A stretch of 64,000 nucleotides of DNA from Ixodes scapularis (taxonomy: Eukaryota; Arthropoda; Arachnida; Ixodida; Ixodidae): NCBI RefSeq assembly GCF_016920785.2, contig NW_024609835.1, positions 87,516,243 through 87,580,242 on the forward strand. Direction: 5' to 3'. A program made the position numbers and the translations under genes. Under the pieces are notes generated by a model. The model was not told the origin of the DNA, ran no database searches, and was given only the letters and a program-made list of their open reading frames with translations. Of the stretch, positions 45,221-56,450 are shown piece by piece; position 1 is the first letter of the stretch; every line of letters begins with the position of its first letter.

Positions 45221-45394
45221 TATACACTCCGTTTCACCTTATGTTGTACCGCAGCGAAGGCTAGAAGCGCAAGCTCATAGCGTCGGCAGCTGCCCTTGGT
45301 GCACGCGAGCTTGTGCCGCCGAAATGTGCCCCAGAGCAAGGAGCTCGCGCTTGTAGCCTTTCCTGCGGTACAACACAAAGTGAAACAGAGTATA
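45221..45394. mobile_element. MITE related to family F
   Basis: Ends of ~50 bp: TATACACTCCGTTTCACC and, complemented, TATACTCTGTTTCACTTTG, both continuing TGTTGTACCGCAG. The middle holds AGCTCATAGCG / GAGCTCGCGCTTG complementarity. 174 bp. Confidence 0.75.
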
Positions 45395-46808
45395 GGGCAC
45401 ATAAAAAAAATCGGTATTCTCAAATCTTTTTTTTAATTTTTGCGGTAGGCAAAGGGTTAATGAACGGTTTAAGGCTGCGGTCCCATGGCAGCCATTTTGA
45501 ATAAGGCGTTAGTTCAACCAATAGATGGCGACACGCACCGTGGGGTGTAGGGTGCCTACATGTCTGTCTGTCTCAGGGTGAAGACATCCATTGTTGCCCT
45601 GAATGTGCCAGCGCGTGACGGGCTCGCGCACTTGGTGCGTGACTGGGGCGGTAAAATGGCGTCTATACCTTAGCGAAAGCTACGAGCTCGAGCTGAGTGA
45701 CACCAGATTGCGCGCCTTTCAAAATACATAAAAAACGATTGGGCGGAAAAATGGCTGAGATGTCACCACTCAAGCAAAAGCGCGCGTGTGTATGAAGGCA
45801 CTCTAGTGGGGTGGCCGAAACATTGGTTCACAATGGGATGGCTCGAGCACCATCACGTTCCCCTCGTGGCCTTGCTCGCGCCGCTGCCAGCTGTGCTCAG
45901 CTAGCTCAAGTAGCGTGGCCAAGCAAACGGATGTATGCGAGAATGTCAGGCTGGGTATAAATTGTTCTCCGATATAGGGACATGCGGTTCGGCGGTTGTA
46001 ACGGGCTTTCGCAATAAATCTTACCAAGAAGGAATCAAATGTTGATTGACGTGTCAATATTCTATCAATGAAAATTTCCTCTGCAGGAATGCACGCTCAG
46101 TAGACTCATTCTTCCAAGACACAAATGGAAGCGGACGTCAAGTGAACTGCTTCGCGATTCACGGTACTTACCTCACCATTTCAATGACGACTAAAAAAAG
46201 GTCACGAAATATTATGTTTCACGAGGTCCGGAAGATGTTGTAAAGGTTGTTACATTATAGGTTCTCAGAAAACAAACACCGTTGCATTATTTTCGGAAGT
46301 ACCGACACACAAAATGTTGTAACATTGATGGCTGACCACCTACACGCTGTATAAATATCCCCACAACCCAATTATTACAGCTTAGGAGGAATATGATGAA
46401 AACCATCAGAAGAAATAGGAAGACGATTATTTGCAATGAAGACGCTATGAATGAATGGCGTTTAGCGACGGCAAGTTATGAGCGTTCGGGAATTTATAAG
46501 TTGACGTGATTGCTAACTATGGACATGCGGACAATGAAGACCAGTTTTGTCGGGAGATGGTGTTGCGGTGATGACCTGATATCGGATGACTCATGGCAGA
46601 CGAACAAGCAAGTTTCTTCTCAGCGAATGGTAAGGGCCCAGTGTCAAGCACAACACGTGGCTACCGACGTTGTCGACGTTTCGAACACTTACCGCTTTTG
46701 ACAAAAGTCCTGGCACCTGGGCTAACTTTGGGGAAAGACTCGAAGTCTTCCTTGAGTGCAACGCCATCATGAACAGTAACTGAAAACGATCCACTATTCA
46801 GTCGGTGG
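45395..46808. other. non-coding stretch, nothing recognised
   Basis: The last ~400 bp may be decayed gypsy pol sequence upstream of the integrase relic, but no motif is clear. Confidence 0.35.
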
Positions 46809-47378
46809 GTGGCGAAACGTATCCACATCTGCGGAGTCATGGGCGATGCGTACTCTAAGTGGCTGGAAGTTTACAGGATGCCTGCCACGACGTCCAAACA
46901 CGTCATTGACGTTCTACGGTCTCTTTTACCTACTTTTGCCCTACCGAAAATACTTTTCTCTGATAACGCGCCACAACTTGCTTCAAATAAAATAAACAAG
47001 TTTTTGAAGGAAAAAAAACCGGCATCAGGCATCACATTAGTGCACCATACCATCCTGCAACTAACGGGCAAGCAGAACAGATGGTGTGCGAAACGAAAAA
47101 AAGCCATTTTGAAGCTTACGGAAAAAGCAGTTCAGTCAAGAATCGCCAGCTTCTTGTTCCGGCAGCACGCGACGGTCTCATCTTACACGGAAAAAAACCC
47201 GCCGAAGCAATATTCGGCGGACGAAGAGCCATACCCCTCGATCTCATGATACTATGGCCTACGAACAAAGATCGAGAGATTCTCAGATCGGGAGTAATGG
47301 CAGTTTATTCGGTCGGACAACTCGTCTACGTGAGGAATTTCAGCGGAAGTCGGGCCTTCCATGTAGAACTTGAGTAGG
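46809..47378 (+). pseudogene. gypsy-type integrase relic
   Basis: Two overlapping frames carry pieces of a Ty3/gypsy integrase core: DAYSKWLEVYRMPATTSKHV, then LPKILFSDNAPQL (second catalytic Asp), then in another frame the ETKK region and RAIPLDLMILWP. There are frameshifts near 47090 and the other catalytic residues are altered or lost. No LTRs were seen on either side. It is not of the same family as the element at 58133-62858. Confidence 0.8.
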
Positions 47379-47695
47379 AACGGCTCTATGTTGGTTGACC
47401 AGGAGGTGTCATCTCTCTGAATACGTTGGATATCAATGCCCTTAAGTGTAAATATAACTAAATCACAAAACTCTCTTTGTGTATTGTGTAACTGCCTTTG
47501 TATTTGATAGTAGAAGCTATGGTGGTGATTTGGACCTTTCACATCAGGCTCCTTTTTCTTATTTTTCGCCTCATACTCCTTTGTGGTTTAAGTATGCTTC
47601 AAGAATCTTTTGAAACGAGGATACTTTTACGTCAACGAGGTCATTTGTTCCAAGTAGTCAATCAGGGAATGCTGCTAGAAATCCGTCCTTCATAT
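47379..47695. other. spacer, nothing recognised
   Basis: Possible decayed tail of the gypsy relic. No LTR end can be defined. Confidence 0.35.
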
Positions 47696-47972
47696 TTAGC
47701 GGCGAGATGTTTTAGTGGCGCCCTCCTATGGTTACCTTTCGTGACGTCATCACCTTGCGAACAACAAGTTCGATGGTGTTTGTAAGGAGCATGGTGGAAG
47801 CTTGAAATCATTGCGATCTTAAAACAACACTACCAACACCGTCAAAATTGAAGTTCTTACATTCCTCTTATTTCCGTTGATGAGAAATCCTTTGCTGACG
47901 TCAGAGTCAGCATTCGGCCAATCGCGGAAGGTCGACCACAGCGACGTTTTCGATCGCGCACGTCGCCAATTA
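47696..47972 (+). repeat. interspersed repeat family E, undisturbed copy
   Basis: Runs from TTTAGCGGCGAGATGTTTTA through GTTCGATGGTGTTTGTAAGG to CGCGCACGTCGCCAATTAAC. It serves as the empty-site reference for the split copy at 32694-33312. No terminal inverted repeats are obvious. Confidence 0.75.
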
Positions 47973-48400
47973 ACGAATAAGCCGCACTTCTGCACAGTAC
48001 AGTTTTCCTGTTCCACGTACAGTTGTAAAGCAGCATCCTCATTGATTCTACCATATTCTGTTGCGGGTGAAGAAAGTCTTTGGGTACACGATACTTGAAA
48101 CAAGTCTGGCACTGTACGTTGTGGTTCGACACCCACTAATGTCGTCGTCCTTATAGAGCCTCATCATTTAATCATTACCTCATCACCTCATAATGCCCTT
48201 CATCAACAGTAAGTACGATAGGCTACCGCCATATTACGATCCAAGAATTGAAAATTTAGTCTTTCAGTCCTTCAACAAGTTTATTATTTATATAATGTTA
48301 TTACGTTACATCACCTCGAGACCATCGACGCGACCATCGTCGATCTTCAAATACTTATACCTGTGTATAAATTAGACGCACAAGGGGGAGGGGGGGGGGG
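47973..48400. other. spacer ending in a G run
   Basis: AT-rich sequence followed by GGGGGAGG and a ~15-nt G run at 48388-48403. No gene is recognised. Confidence 0.45.
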
Positions 48401-48431
48401 GGGTCGGTGGCCGAGTGCATGGTCTAGCGCA
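48401..48431 (+). repeat. 5' half of a tRNA-derived SINE, cut by a foldback element
   Basis: GTCGGTGGCCGAGTGCATGG then TCTAGCGCAC has the A-box shape of a tRNA gene. The sequence then runs straight into foldback family B, so the 3' half was displaced. Confidence 0.5.
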
Positions 48432-48433
48432 CA

Positions 48434-48633
48434 CCAGGGAAGCTATGTTGCACGTTTTGGACTCCCAGGAGACTAGGGAGAAGGAAGTGACGTCAACAAC
48501 GCTCTTTGGATATTGATTGGTGGAGTCGCTGATGACGCGTTGCGTGGTGCTGCTAAGATACGTTCATTCACACCTACGTCACTTCCTTCTCCCTAGTCTC
48601 CTGGGAGTCCAAAACGTGCAACATAGCACCCCT
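48434..48633. mobile_element. foldback family B, copy 2
   Basis: Outer ends AGGGAAGCTATGTTGCACG and, complemented, AGGGGTGCTATGTTGCACG. Arms share CCCAGGAGACTAGGGAG and AAGGAAGTGACGT; the centre of ~65 bp differs from the 23.8-kb copy. Confidence 0.85.
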
Positions 48634-48707
48634 GTTCGGAGCACTTGGGGCGAAAGCTCGCGCTGCAGAACCCGCCCCGCCCCTGCCCGTTTCGATCTGG
48701 AAGAGCA

Positions 48708-48872
48708 TCGTACCGGCGTGCGGTCGTGTATCACTACTGCGTGGTGCACGTTAAAGACCCCAGGTTTGCGGTTGTACCGCACTGGCTGAATTGCTCATCT
48801 ACAGCTGAGACACCAGACGCCCACTAAGGCAGACTAACTTGCGGCTGTATAAACATACACACAACAATTTGC
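48708..48872 (+). repeat. interspersed repeat (SINE-like), second copy
   Basis: Matches 33699-33845 (CATCGTACCGGCGTGCGG, TCACTACTGCGTGGTGCACG, GCTGTATAAACATAC) without the two hairpins of that copy. Confidence 0.7.
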
Positions 48873-49132
48873 AATTAGACGCATAATAACAAAGAACACA
48901 GCGTGCCGCCTCTTTTCTTTGGATGCCTTTTTTAAACCAGCGAAAGCTCGCGTATTCTCTCTTTTGGGACGGTTAGAACGGTCGCACATAAAACCCGCGT
49001 TTCTCCTACCCGCCCGCTTCCTCCTCTCATTATGTGTGTTTGGTTATAGCTAAATAAGCTATAATAATGGTGTATTATTCATATTTACTTTCAGTTTCAG
49101 TCAGGGAAAAGGAGTTTCGCGGGAACCAGAGC

Positions 49133-49879
49133 CAATAAATGAGCTGCGCTTAGAGTATCGGCACTCTCTACCCCGACAGTGTTGTGAACGCCGCCATTTT
49201 GGTGCTTGTGCAGAGCAGGCGCAACTGCCGATCGTCATGATTCGAAAGTGCGACATCCTCAGCATTAGATTCTGTGTTAGGAAGCTCATGCAATGTTGCT
49301 TTGCTTTGTCGCGAACTGTTTAAAGTGGAGGACGGAAAAGCGTTTCTTGTGATTTCAGATAAAGCTTCAAATAACTGGCAACCATGATTTTAAGCCACAA
49401 TAAGGCCAAGTGTCGCTACTCTGAAGCGTAGCTTATTTAATGGCACTACTCATGCTCTTGTTCAAGAGGCTTGTATTACCTGGAGGGGCCATGACGTAAG
49501 CCCCGTGGATTCCACAAGCCACTACCTTTAGACACCTGCCTCTTCTTCATTGTTCCCGCTTGTGCCAGCAAATTAGCCACGGTTCAGAGTAACGACACTT
49601 GGCCATATTGTGGCTTAAAATCATGGTTGCCAGTTATATGAAGCTTTATCTAAAATTACCAGGAAACACTTTTCCGTCGCTCACAAATGTTTAAACAACC
49701 CACGACAGAGCATTGCAATATTGCATCAGCTTCCGAGCATCGCATCTAATGCTAAGAAAGTCGTACTTTTGGATCATGATGATCGGCAGTTGCGTTTGCT
49801 CTGAGCAAGACCCAAAATGGCGGCGCCCAAAGCAATTTTGGGGAACGGACTGCCGATACTTTAAAGCTCATTTAGTGAC
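49133..49879. repeat. large palindrome, arms ~300 bp
   Basis: Left arm 49133-49440 and right arm about 49567-49879 are reverse complements at roughly 80%. Landmarks present in both are GAGTATCGGCA, CGCCGCCATTTTGG, CGCAACTGCCGATC, CAGATAAAGCTTCA and CTGGCAACCATGATTTTAAG. The central ~125 bp are unique. A foldback element or an old inverted duplication; no coding sequence is recognised in the arms. Confidence 0.85.
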
Positions 49880-50069
49880 TCGAGGCATAAAGTGAACTCG
49901 GGTGTATTCTTTTCCTGTTCGTCTTCATTGTTTATTGATTTCAATCATATCGAACAATTAACACATTATGTCACGCTACGCTTGTGTAATTATTTGTCTT
50001 AGATTGATTAGCCTGACCCAGTACTGAAACCATTCAGTTATCGATACCAATATATTTTTTAAATGTGAG

Positions 50070-52096
50070 GGTAAAATGTTGTAAGCGCTTTATTGACCAT
50101 AGCACAGGGTAAAGGGAATAGGGGAGTGCGCCAAGTAGCTCTTGGCTTGGACGCTGGCACATTGGACGAGAAGGGAAGGGAAGAGGTTGTGGGGAAGGGG
50201 ATACTTTAAAAAAAAAAAAGAAATTAGCAGTAGACGTCGATGCCCGCCTCGAAGATGAACTTAAGCAGCGAGTTTAGTGTCTTTTTTCTTGATTTGTCAC
50301 AGGGACCTGGTGGGTGAGTCCACCCCTCTAGTGCGATAATTTCCGTCGGTTTGTGTTTGCGTCTGCATGCCTCTAGTGCGGGACAGTCCCAGATGAGGTG
50401 TGTTTGGTCGGCCTTCTTCGTTTTGTCGTTGCAGAAATTGCACCGGCCTTGATTTGAAGAGGATGGTGATTGCGACCATGAGGCTATTCGCGCTGGCGTA
50501 CATGTTGTGTTTGTTTGTATTCTGGTTAGGATAATTTTTTCTCTTCGGCCGAAACCTCGAGGAATTGTTCCCGGTGCGTCTGGGAGGAGCTCTCTGAGTT
50601 TCTCCCTACGCTCGAGCTTGACAAGTTGCCGCTCTTCTTCCGGATCATAATTACTCTCCATTTCTCTGGCACGATCTCACTCTATCAGAGGCCGTGCGTA
50701 GTCATGGTTTTCTAAGTGTGGAATCTCACGTCTGGACTCGCGGAGGAGAGACAGAAGAGACGCGCGAGCCAGTGCGTGAGCATTCTCGTTGCCCTCGATT
50801 CCCATGTGTGCAGGAACCCAAGATATCTTTGTATTGGTGCCCAGCTGACGAAGTTCGCCGATCAATTGCTTGATCAGCTTCACCTTTCTGCTGGCGCTGG
50901 ATCTTTTGCCGCATTCCGAAATAGCTTCGGCTGAATCCGCGAAGATGCGGATGTCTTGCGGCGTTGCTGCTTCTGATTTCCGTAGGTCCCTGACAGTTTC
51001 GAGTGCAAGGGAAATTGCGGAGAGCTCCCCATCCTTGACAGTTGTCCCTTTAGGAAGGAGTTTGGATTGCGTCTTGCAGAGTCTGGGTATGACTACTGCA
51101 GCACATATCACATTAGCACCGGCATCATGCGCCGCGTCCGTGTATATTGCCAGGATCTTCGAGGGGTCTTCCCAGCATTGGACCATCTTATGATGGGCCT
51201 TTGCTAGCCTTTCTCTTCTTGCCTGGTTCTGCGGGTTCGCGTTCGCTTGCGTTCTAGGTCTTCCGTCCGTGATGTCGAGATGCGATATCCAAGGCGGATT
51301 CTCTCTTGGTAGTGAAGGCAACGTGTACGCCATGTATGCCATGTTTGTTTGCCCTAGTATGCCTCTCCCGGCAGCTGTGTGTTTCAGCCGCTCCATGTGT
51401 GCCTTCTCTCTTGTCTCCACCATTTCCCGCATAGAGTTGAGTTGGGCGTATTGTCGCAGCTTGTTCAGGGGAGTGAATCGCGGAAGACCCGTGATCACCC
51501 TCATGGCATGGTTGTTTAAAGTCTCTAACTTGGACCACTGGCGTTTTGTCAGTTTGAAATGTTGTGCGCCGTAACACACCCTTGAAACGAATAGTGCCTT
51601 AACCATTCGTCGCGCTACTTCTTCCGATGCTCCGCCCTGTATTGAGCAGATTCGTCTGATGATTCCCAGCGCCGCGTGGCAACGTTTCTGTGTCACATTG
51701 ATCCATTCCTCTGCGCCGCCGGTGTCCTCAAATGTGGCTCCGAGGATTTTGATGGTCTCTGAGGGTTGGATGCGTTTCCCATCTAGCGACAGAACGATCC
51801 TATTCTTGACGTCCGCTATTCTTTGTTTTCTTGAGGCCACCACCATATACGTGGTCTTTTCTGAGGACGCTCTAAGACCAACCTCGTTGAGATGGGAATC
51901 GACAGCATCAAGTCCGCTCTGTAAGGTGGATTGCTGCGTCGTTAGGTCTCCGTGGGTAGTCCAGATCGTCACGTCATCTGCGTACACTGTGAACTTCAGG
52001 TTGGGGATCTTGTGAAGGAGCTTCGGTAAATTGGCCATAGCAATGTTAAAGAGGAGGGGTGACAGGACGGAGCCCTGTGGTACTCCGTCCTGTCAG
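50070..52096 (-). mobile_element. 5'-truncated LINE (I-group, with RNase H)
   Basis: Starts inside the RT at the GVPQGSVLSP motif (52096) and runs to a 3' end near 50070, where GCGCTTTATTGACC on plus marks the tail. Coding part described separately. A short inverted piece GACAGGACGGAG / CTCCGTCCTGTC sits at the truncation point. Confidence 0.8.
50224..52092 (-). pseudogene. LINE ORF2 C-terminal half: RT (YADD), RNase H, CCHC-like tail
   Basis: From GVPQGSVLSPLLFN through VYADDVTIW (about 19 residues after the Met at 52038) the RT palm and thumb are intact. RNase H follows: YTDAAHDAG, DGELSAISLA, FADSAEAI and SWVPAHMGIEGNE. A single in-frame TGA at 50677-50679 interrupts the frame, which then resumes to 50224 and ends with CNFCNDKTKKADQTHLIWDC, the C-terminal zinc motif. 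Apart from that stop and the 5' truncation the copy is well preserved. It cannot retrotranspose by itself. Confidence 0.88.
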
Positions 52097-52396
52097 GGTA
52101 AAAGGACACGGAGATTGATGATGATACAGACGCCAACGCCGCCTTCGGAAATTTTTTGAACATTAGAAATCAACAATTTGTTTGCCATCCGCCAAGTAGC
52201 GCAACAAAACACCCAAACAGTTTTTAATTGTTTTTAAAATTAGCTAAGCTCTACACCTATTAAGAAACCAAAGCAAGATCATTGTTAAACTTTAATACAT
52301 CGCAATGTATATCTATTCCAAACAATAAATATTATTAAATGCCAATAAATCTGTTTGATGTCCAAAAAAGATATGCGTTAAAACAGGTAAGTTTGA
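52097..52396. other. spacer between two LINEs, includes target duplication
   Basis: Unique AT-rich sequence. Its last 13 bases (52384-52396, CAGGTAAGTTTGA) are the left copy of the LINE target duplication. Confidence 0.7.
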
Positions 52397-52675
52397 GAGA
52401 GAGAGAGAGGTGACGCTTTATTAAAATATTTGGGCGGACTTAGCCTTGCCGATTAGGCCGGCATTGTCCCGCCCAGAAATGAAAATGAAATAATAAAATG
52501 AATAAAACTAACTGAAATAAATGATGATTGAAGAAGAAAAGAACACACTCACACACGCACACAACACAAAAAAAAACAAAAAAACTTAGTGTTTGTCTTG
52601 TTTCGAAGATAAGTCACAAGTCCAGTCACGCACACTTCCGGTCTTTCAAGTGTTGATGGCACTCAGTATTTCATT

Positions 52676-55600
52676 CTATAGTCGTGCTTGTAGTCCAGTC
52701 GCCTGGAGGAAGTTTAGGAAAAGGGTCTGTAGTAGCTTTCTTCGAGCTCTTCTTCCAGTTGGATATATTAAATCTGTAATGTCGTTGATCTTGAAGTTAT
52801 GCCTGTTAAGTTCTTGAGCGAAGTCCTTTCGATGACTCTCGAATTTATTACAATCACAAAGTAGGTGATTTAAATCTTCTGTAACACCACAACTGTCGCA
52901 GGAGGCTGAAGGTACCTTACCCCATTTGTACAAAAGTTGTCTGGTGCGAGCGGTTCCGGTACGAAGTCGGTAAAGTAGAGTTGCTTCCTTGCGGCGTAGG
53001 CTTCCACTGAGACAGGGCTGATGTTGGCTATTTTTTGCCTCCGACAAAGAGCCGAGATGTTCTTTGACACGTATGCGGAAAGCTTTCGGATCGTCAGGTG
53101 TGTGTATTGTTCGCTCTTTATTGTGTGCGTTCGTAGCAAGGTTGTCCGCTCTTTCATTTCCGGCGAGTCCAACGTGGGCGGGAATCCATTGAAAACATAT
53201 TTTGAAACCGGAGTCCTCAAGGGATTCTGTCGCGGACCGAGCAGCCACCGCGATTTCCGATGTTCCTTGTATATGTTTTAGCTGTTGCAGTACACACCGA
53301 GAGTCTGTGAGCACAACTACTTTTTGCGGTGTAAATCTCTTAAGAGTATGGAGTGCTTCCACAATTGCTATTATTTCTGCGGTCGTGGAGGACACCATTT
53401 GGTCGATACGGCCGCTCCACTGAAGGTTATAGGCTGGGACATTATAGGCGGCTGTGCTACTTCTTTTATGACGATTTACAGAACCATCCGTGTAAACTTG
53501 CAAAAAATCTTTAAATGTTGTTTCAATGTACTCCGTCACTGTCATTTTCAGCACCACTTCGTTTGATATTTTCTTGTTTGGTATACCCGGGATCTTCTCA
53601 TTGCATTTTGGGATGTATGCCTCCCATGGGGGCTTAGGTTGGTAGTCAAAACTATCTGGTCGCGCATCTGATTGCCACCCTAGGTGTTTCAGAGTCTGTA
53701 AAGAAATGTGAAAGCGCGAACTCGTCCTTTTTGCTAGTCGTTGGAGCAGGCTCCTTCCAGTAGCTGTTTCGTGCAAGCGGAGCTTCTGTAGGAGTAGGCG
53801 TTGCGTTGCCAAAAGAGGCAGTGGCAGAGCTTGTGCCTCTATGTACACCAGGTCATTTCTGGTAGAATTGGGGACACCAAGGCTTGTACGAAGTCCTCGT
53901 CTGTGGATGCGTTCGAGAAGTTCAGAGTCGGACCGTGATAACTTCATATAAGGGAGGGCGTATAAGATGCGGGAAACTACTAATGCTGAATGGAGACGTA
54001 GCATAGACCTTGGAGAGTTCCCCCACGACTGTCCTGCCACCCTCCTAATGGCATTTCTCACTACTACTGTGGACTTTGCCGTAGCCATTGCCTGTGAGTG
54101 CCAATTCAGCCGAGAATTGATGGAAAAGCCTAGAAATCGATGCTGCCGGACACGACGAATCGGAGTTCCGTTTACCTGAAGATCTATTCGTGTGCTGTTT
54201 CGATCTTTTCCGGGAAAAAGAATGAACGCAGTCTTCTCTGGTGAAAAATGGAGTCCGCACTCAGCTAAGTACTTGCTCGAGGCTTTAATCGCAGCTTGAG
54301 CAGCATTTCGTAGACCATGATGCCTGAAGCCTGAAGTCCAAATACAAATATCATCCGCGTAAATTGACATACTAGTAGGAAGAGTGTACTTGGGGAGTGC
54401 TTCTGGTAACTTTGACAAAAGGATATTAAAAAGTATCGGCGATAGTACACTTCCTTGGGGCAGGCCACAAAGGGATTTACGCTGCGAGCTCACTACTCGT
54501 CCCAGCCGAACTTGGAGCGTTCGTCCAGCGCAAAAATTCTTCAGGAAGACCTGTAAATGACCCGTCATTCCAAGTTGTGTTAGCTTTCTCAGAACTGCGG
54601 AATGCTGTACATTGTCATAAGCCTGGCTGATGTCAAAGAATATTGCCAGAGTTGAGTTCTTGTTGTAGTGATTATGCTCAACAGCACTCAATAGGTCAAT
54701 CACACTATCCGCTGTTGAGAGGCCTTTTCTGAATCCGGTCATCTCTTTGGGTAATAGTTGATATTTCTCAAGCCACCACGAGACACGGGAATGGATCATT
54801 CGCTCCATAAGTTTCGCTACGCATGACGTTAGCGATATAGGTCGATATGAAGATGATGATGTTCTCGGTTTTCCCGGCTTGTGTATAGGAACAACCCATG
54901 CTGTTCGCCAAGTTTCTGGTATGTTACCCGTTGTCCATATGATATTGAAGGAATTCAGAAGTTCCTCTAGTCGTCCGTCAGGTAAGTTTTGGAGCATCTG
55001 ATTTGTGATCCCGTCAGGACCTGGTGCACTTTTTCTGCGACACATTTTTAGTGCAGCGGCTAGTTCGCCTGCGGTGAAGAGAGCGTCAAGAGGTGATTTC
55101 TTTTTTACCGCGTAGCTTTCCGCTCCAACCTCACTTTGAGGCGTCGAAAAATAATCCGCAAAGCTTTCTAGTGTGTCTTTTAGATTTTCGCCCAGACGAA
55201 GGGCCATTGAAGCGTAAGATGTATGCGTCTCGTTTTTCCCCGTAAAGCAGTTCAAAATCCGCCAAATGTGGGTTCCAGGCTTGTTAGCATCGGCCGACGC
55301 TGTGCTGTCATCCCACTGCTTGCGCTTGGTCTTTTTTGCATATCGACGAATGATTGCATTTGTTCTATTTAGCACGGTTTTTACTTCACGTGTATAGTTT
55401 CGCTGAAGTTTTCTTTCTACTTGTCTACGTTGCGCAAAAAGCTTAAATAGTGTCAAGTCGGGCTCGGGATAATGGCTTGGAAGGCGTATTCTGACTGTGG
55501 CTCTTTCAGCACTAATCACTATCGCCTGGTCTAGGGGTTCCGGTGATGCTGTGAGATCTTTTCTGTAATTGTCCCAGTGAATGAAGTGTCCAATGCGTTG

Positions 55601-56332
55601 CTGTGTTGAGCAAACGCCTGCTAACTCTATAAATATGGGATAGTGATCACTGCCCATTGTATCTGGATAGGTTCTCCATTGTATGCTGAGGTCTGATGAG
55701 TATGCCGTGATGTCTATTGCACTGTATGTGTTAGGTGATCTAAAAAATGTCGGACTTCCGTCATTTGCTATAGCCAAGTCACAATCCTCAAAAGCCTGAG
55801 CCAGTGCATTCCCTCTAGCATCATCTTTTGCACTCCCCCAGAGGCTGTGATACGCGTTCCAGTCACCGCATAACACAATAGGGTCTGAGCAGCGTTTGCA
55901 CAGTTCGGCAACCGCACTCGCAAGAGTAGCTTTGCCCTTCCCCGGACGCACATAGGCTGAGCCGATGCATAGTGGATGTCCACCTACGACTACATGCGCT
56001 GCTATCAGTTCGAGATGTTCTGTGCACAGGTCACTTGTGTCAATCCTATGTTGGGGAAGCTTTTTTCGTATAAATAACGCCGCAGATCCGTTGAAAAATC
56101 CTTTCATTGTGGGATTTTTGTAGCATGTGTATCCGGAAATACTACCATTATTTGGTAGTCCTGCTTCACTAAATGCTAAGATTGGTATTTGGTAAGTTTG
56201 TAAATATAAGGACAGTGCCGCCAATCTTACTGGGAGGCTCGCACAGTTCCATTGCATTATTAATGGCACATTTCTTTGTTTAGGGGGCACTGTTGATTGA
56301 TGTTTTGGATCCTGGGCCATAACTACATCCAT
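52676..56332 (-). CDS. LINE ORF2: APE endonuclease, reverse transcriptase, RNase H
   Basis: 1218 codons without interruption. APE endonuclease: PLIMQWNCASLPVR near 23-36, GDWNAYHSLWG from residue 156, and SDHYPI later. Reverse transcriptase: FRKGLSTADSVIDLL, LPQGSVLSPILFN and YADDICIW from residue 658. RNase H: YTDGSVN from residue 947, EIIAIVEALHTL, LTDSRCVLQQL and WIPAHVGLAGNERAD. C-terminal zinc motif CDSCGVTEDLNHLLCDC from residue 1145. All catalytic residues expected by eye are present (RT YADD; RNase H D, E, D, and the HVG..D end). The protein nicks target DNA and primes reverse transcription there. Intact ORF2 makes this a candidate for recent activity, although ORF1 is broken in this copy. 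The ATG at 56332 was chosen as the first Met upstream of the APE domain. Confidence 0.93.
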   Translation of the reverse strand: MDVVMAQDPKHQSTVPPKQRNVPLIMQWNCASLPVRLAALSLYLQTYQIPILAFSEAGLPNNGSISGYTCYKNPTMKGFFNGSAALFIRKKLPQHRIDTSDLCTEHLELIAAHVVVGGHPLCIGSAYVRPGKGKATLASAVAELCKRCSDPIVLCGDWNAYHSLWGSAKDDARGNALAQAFEDCDLAIANDGSPTFFRSPNTYSAIDITAYSSDLSIQWRTYPDTMGSDHYPIFIELAGVCSTQQRIGHFIHWDNYRKDLTASPEPLDQAIVISAERATVRIRLPSHYPEPDLTLFKLFAQRRQVERKLQRNYTREVKTVLNRTNAIIRRYAKKTKRKQWDDSTASADANKPGTHIWRILNCFTGKNETHTSYASMALRLGENLKDTLESFADYFSTPQSEVGAESYAVKKKSPLDALFTAGELAAALKMCRRKSAPGPDGITNQMLQNLPDGRLEELLNSFNIIWTTGNIPETWRTAWVVPIHKPGKPRTSSSSYRPISLTSCVAKLMERMIHSRVSWWLEKYQLLPKEMTGFRKGLSTADSVIDLLSAVEHNHYNKNSTLAIFFDISQAYDNVQHSAVLRKLTQLGMTGHLQVFLKNFCAGRTLQVRLGRVVSSQRKSLCGLPQGSVLSPILFNILLSKLPEALPKYTLPTSMSIYADDICIWTSGFRHHGLRNAAQAAIKASSKYLAECGLHFSPEKTAFILFPGKDRNSTRIDLQVNGTPIRRVRQHRFLGFSINSRLNWHSQAMATAKSTVVVRNAIRRVAGQSWGNSPRSMLRLHSALVVSRILYALPYMKLSRSDSELLERIHRRGLRTSLGVPNSTRNDLVYIEAQALPLPLLATQRLLLQKLRLHETATGRSLLQRLAKRTSSRFHISLQTLKHLGWQSDARPDSFDYQPKPPWEAYIPKCNEKIPGIPNKKISNEVVLKMTVTEYIETTFKDFLQVYTDGSVNRHKRSSTAAYNVPAYNLQWSGRIDQMVSSTTAEIIAIVEALHTLKRFTPQKVVVLTDSRCVLQQLKHIQGTSEIAVAARSATESLEDSGFKICFQWIPAHVGLAGNERADNLATNAHNKERTIHTPDDPKAFRIRVKEHLGSLSEAKNSQHQPCLSGSLRRKEATLLYRLRTGTARTRQLLYKWGKVPSASCDSCGVTEDLNHLLCDCNKFESHRKDFAQELNRHNFKINDITDLIYPTGRRARRKLLQTLFLNFLQATGLQARL

Positions 56333-56450
56333 TTTCGGATCATATCAGTAATTGTCACTTCGAAAACCATAATTCCTTGTAGTAACATTTTTAGATGGCC
56401 TGGAGGTAGTTGGGCAATGAAGCCTCGTATGGCAGAGAAAAGCAAACTTA

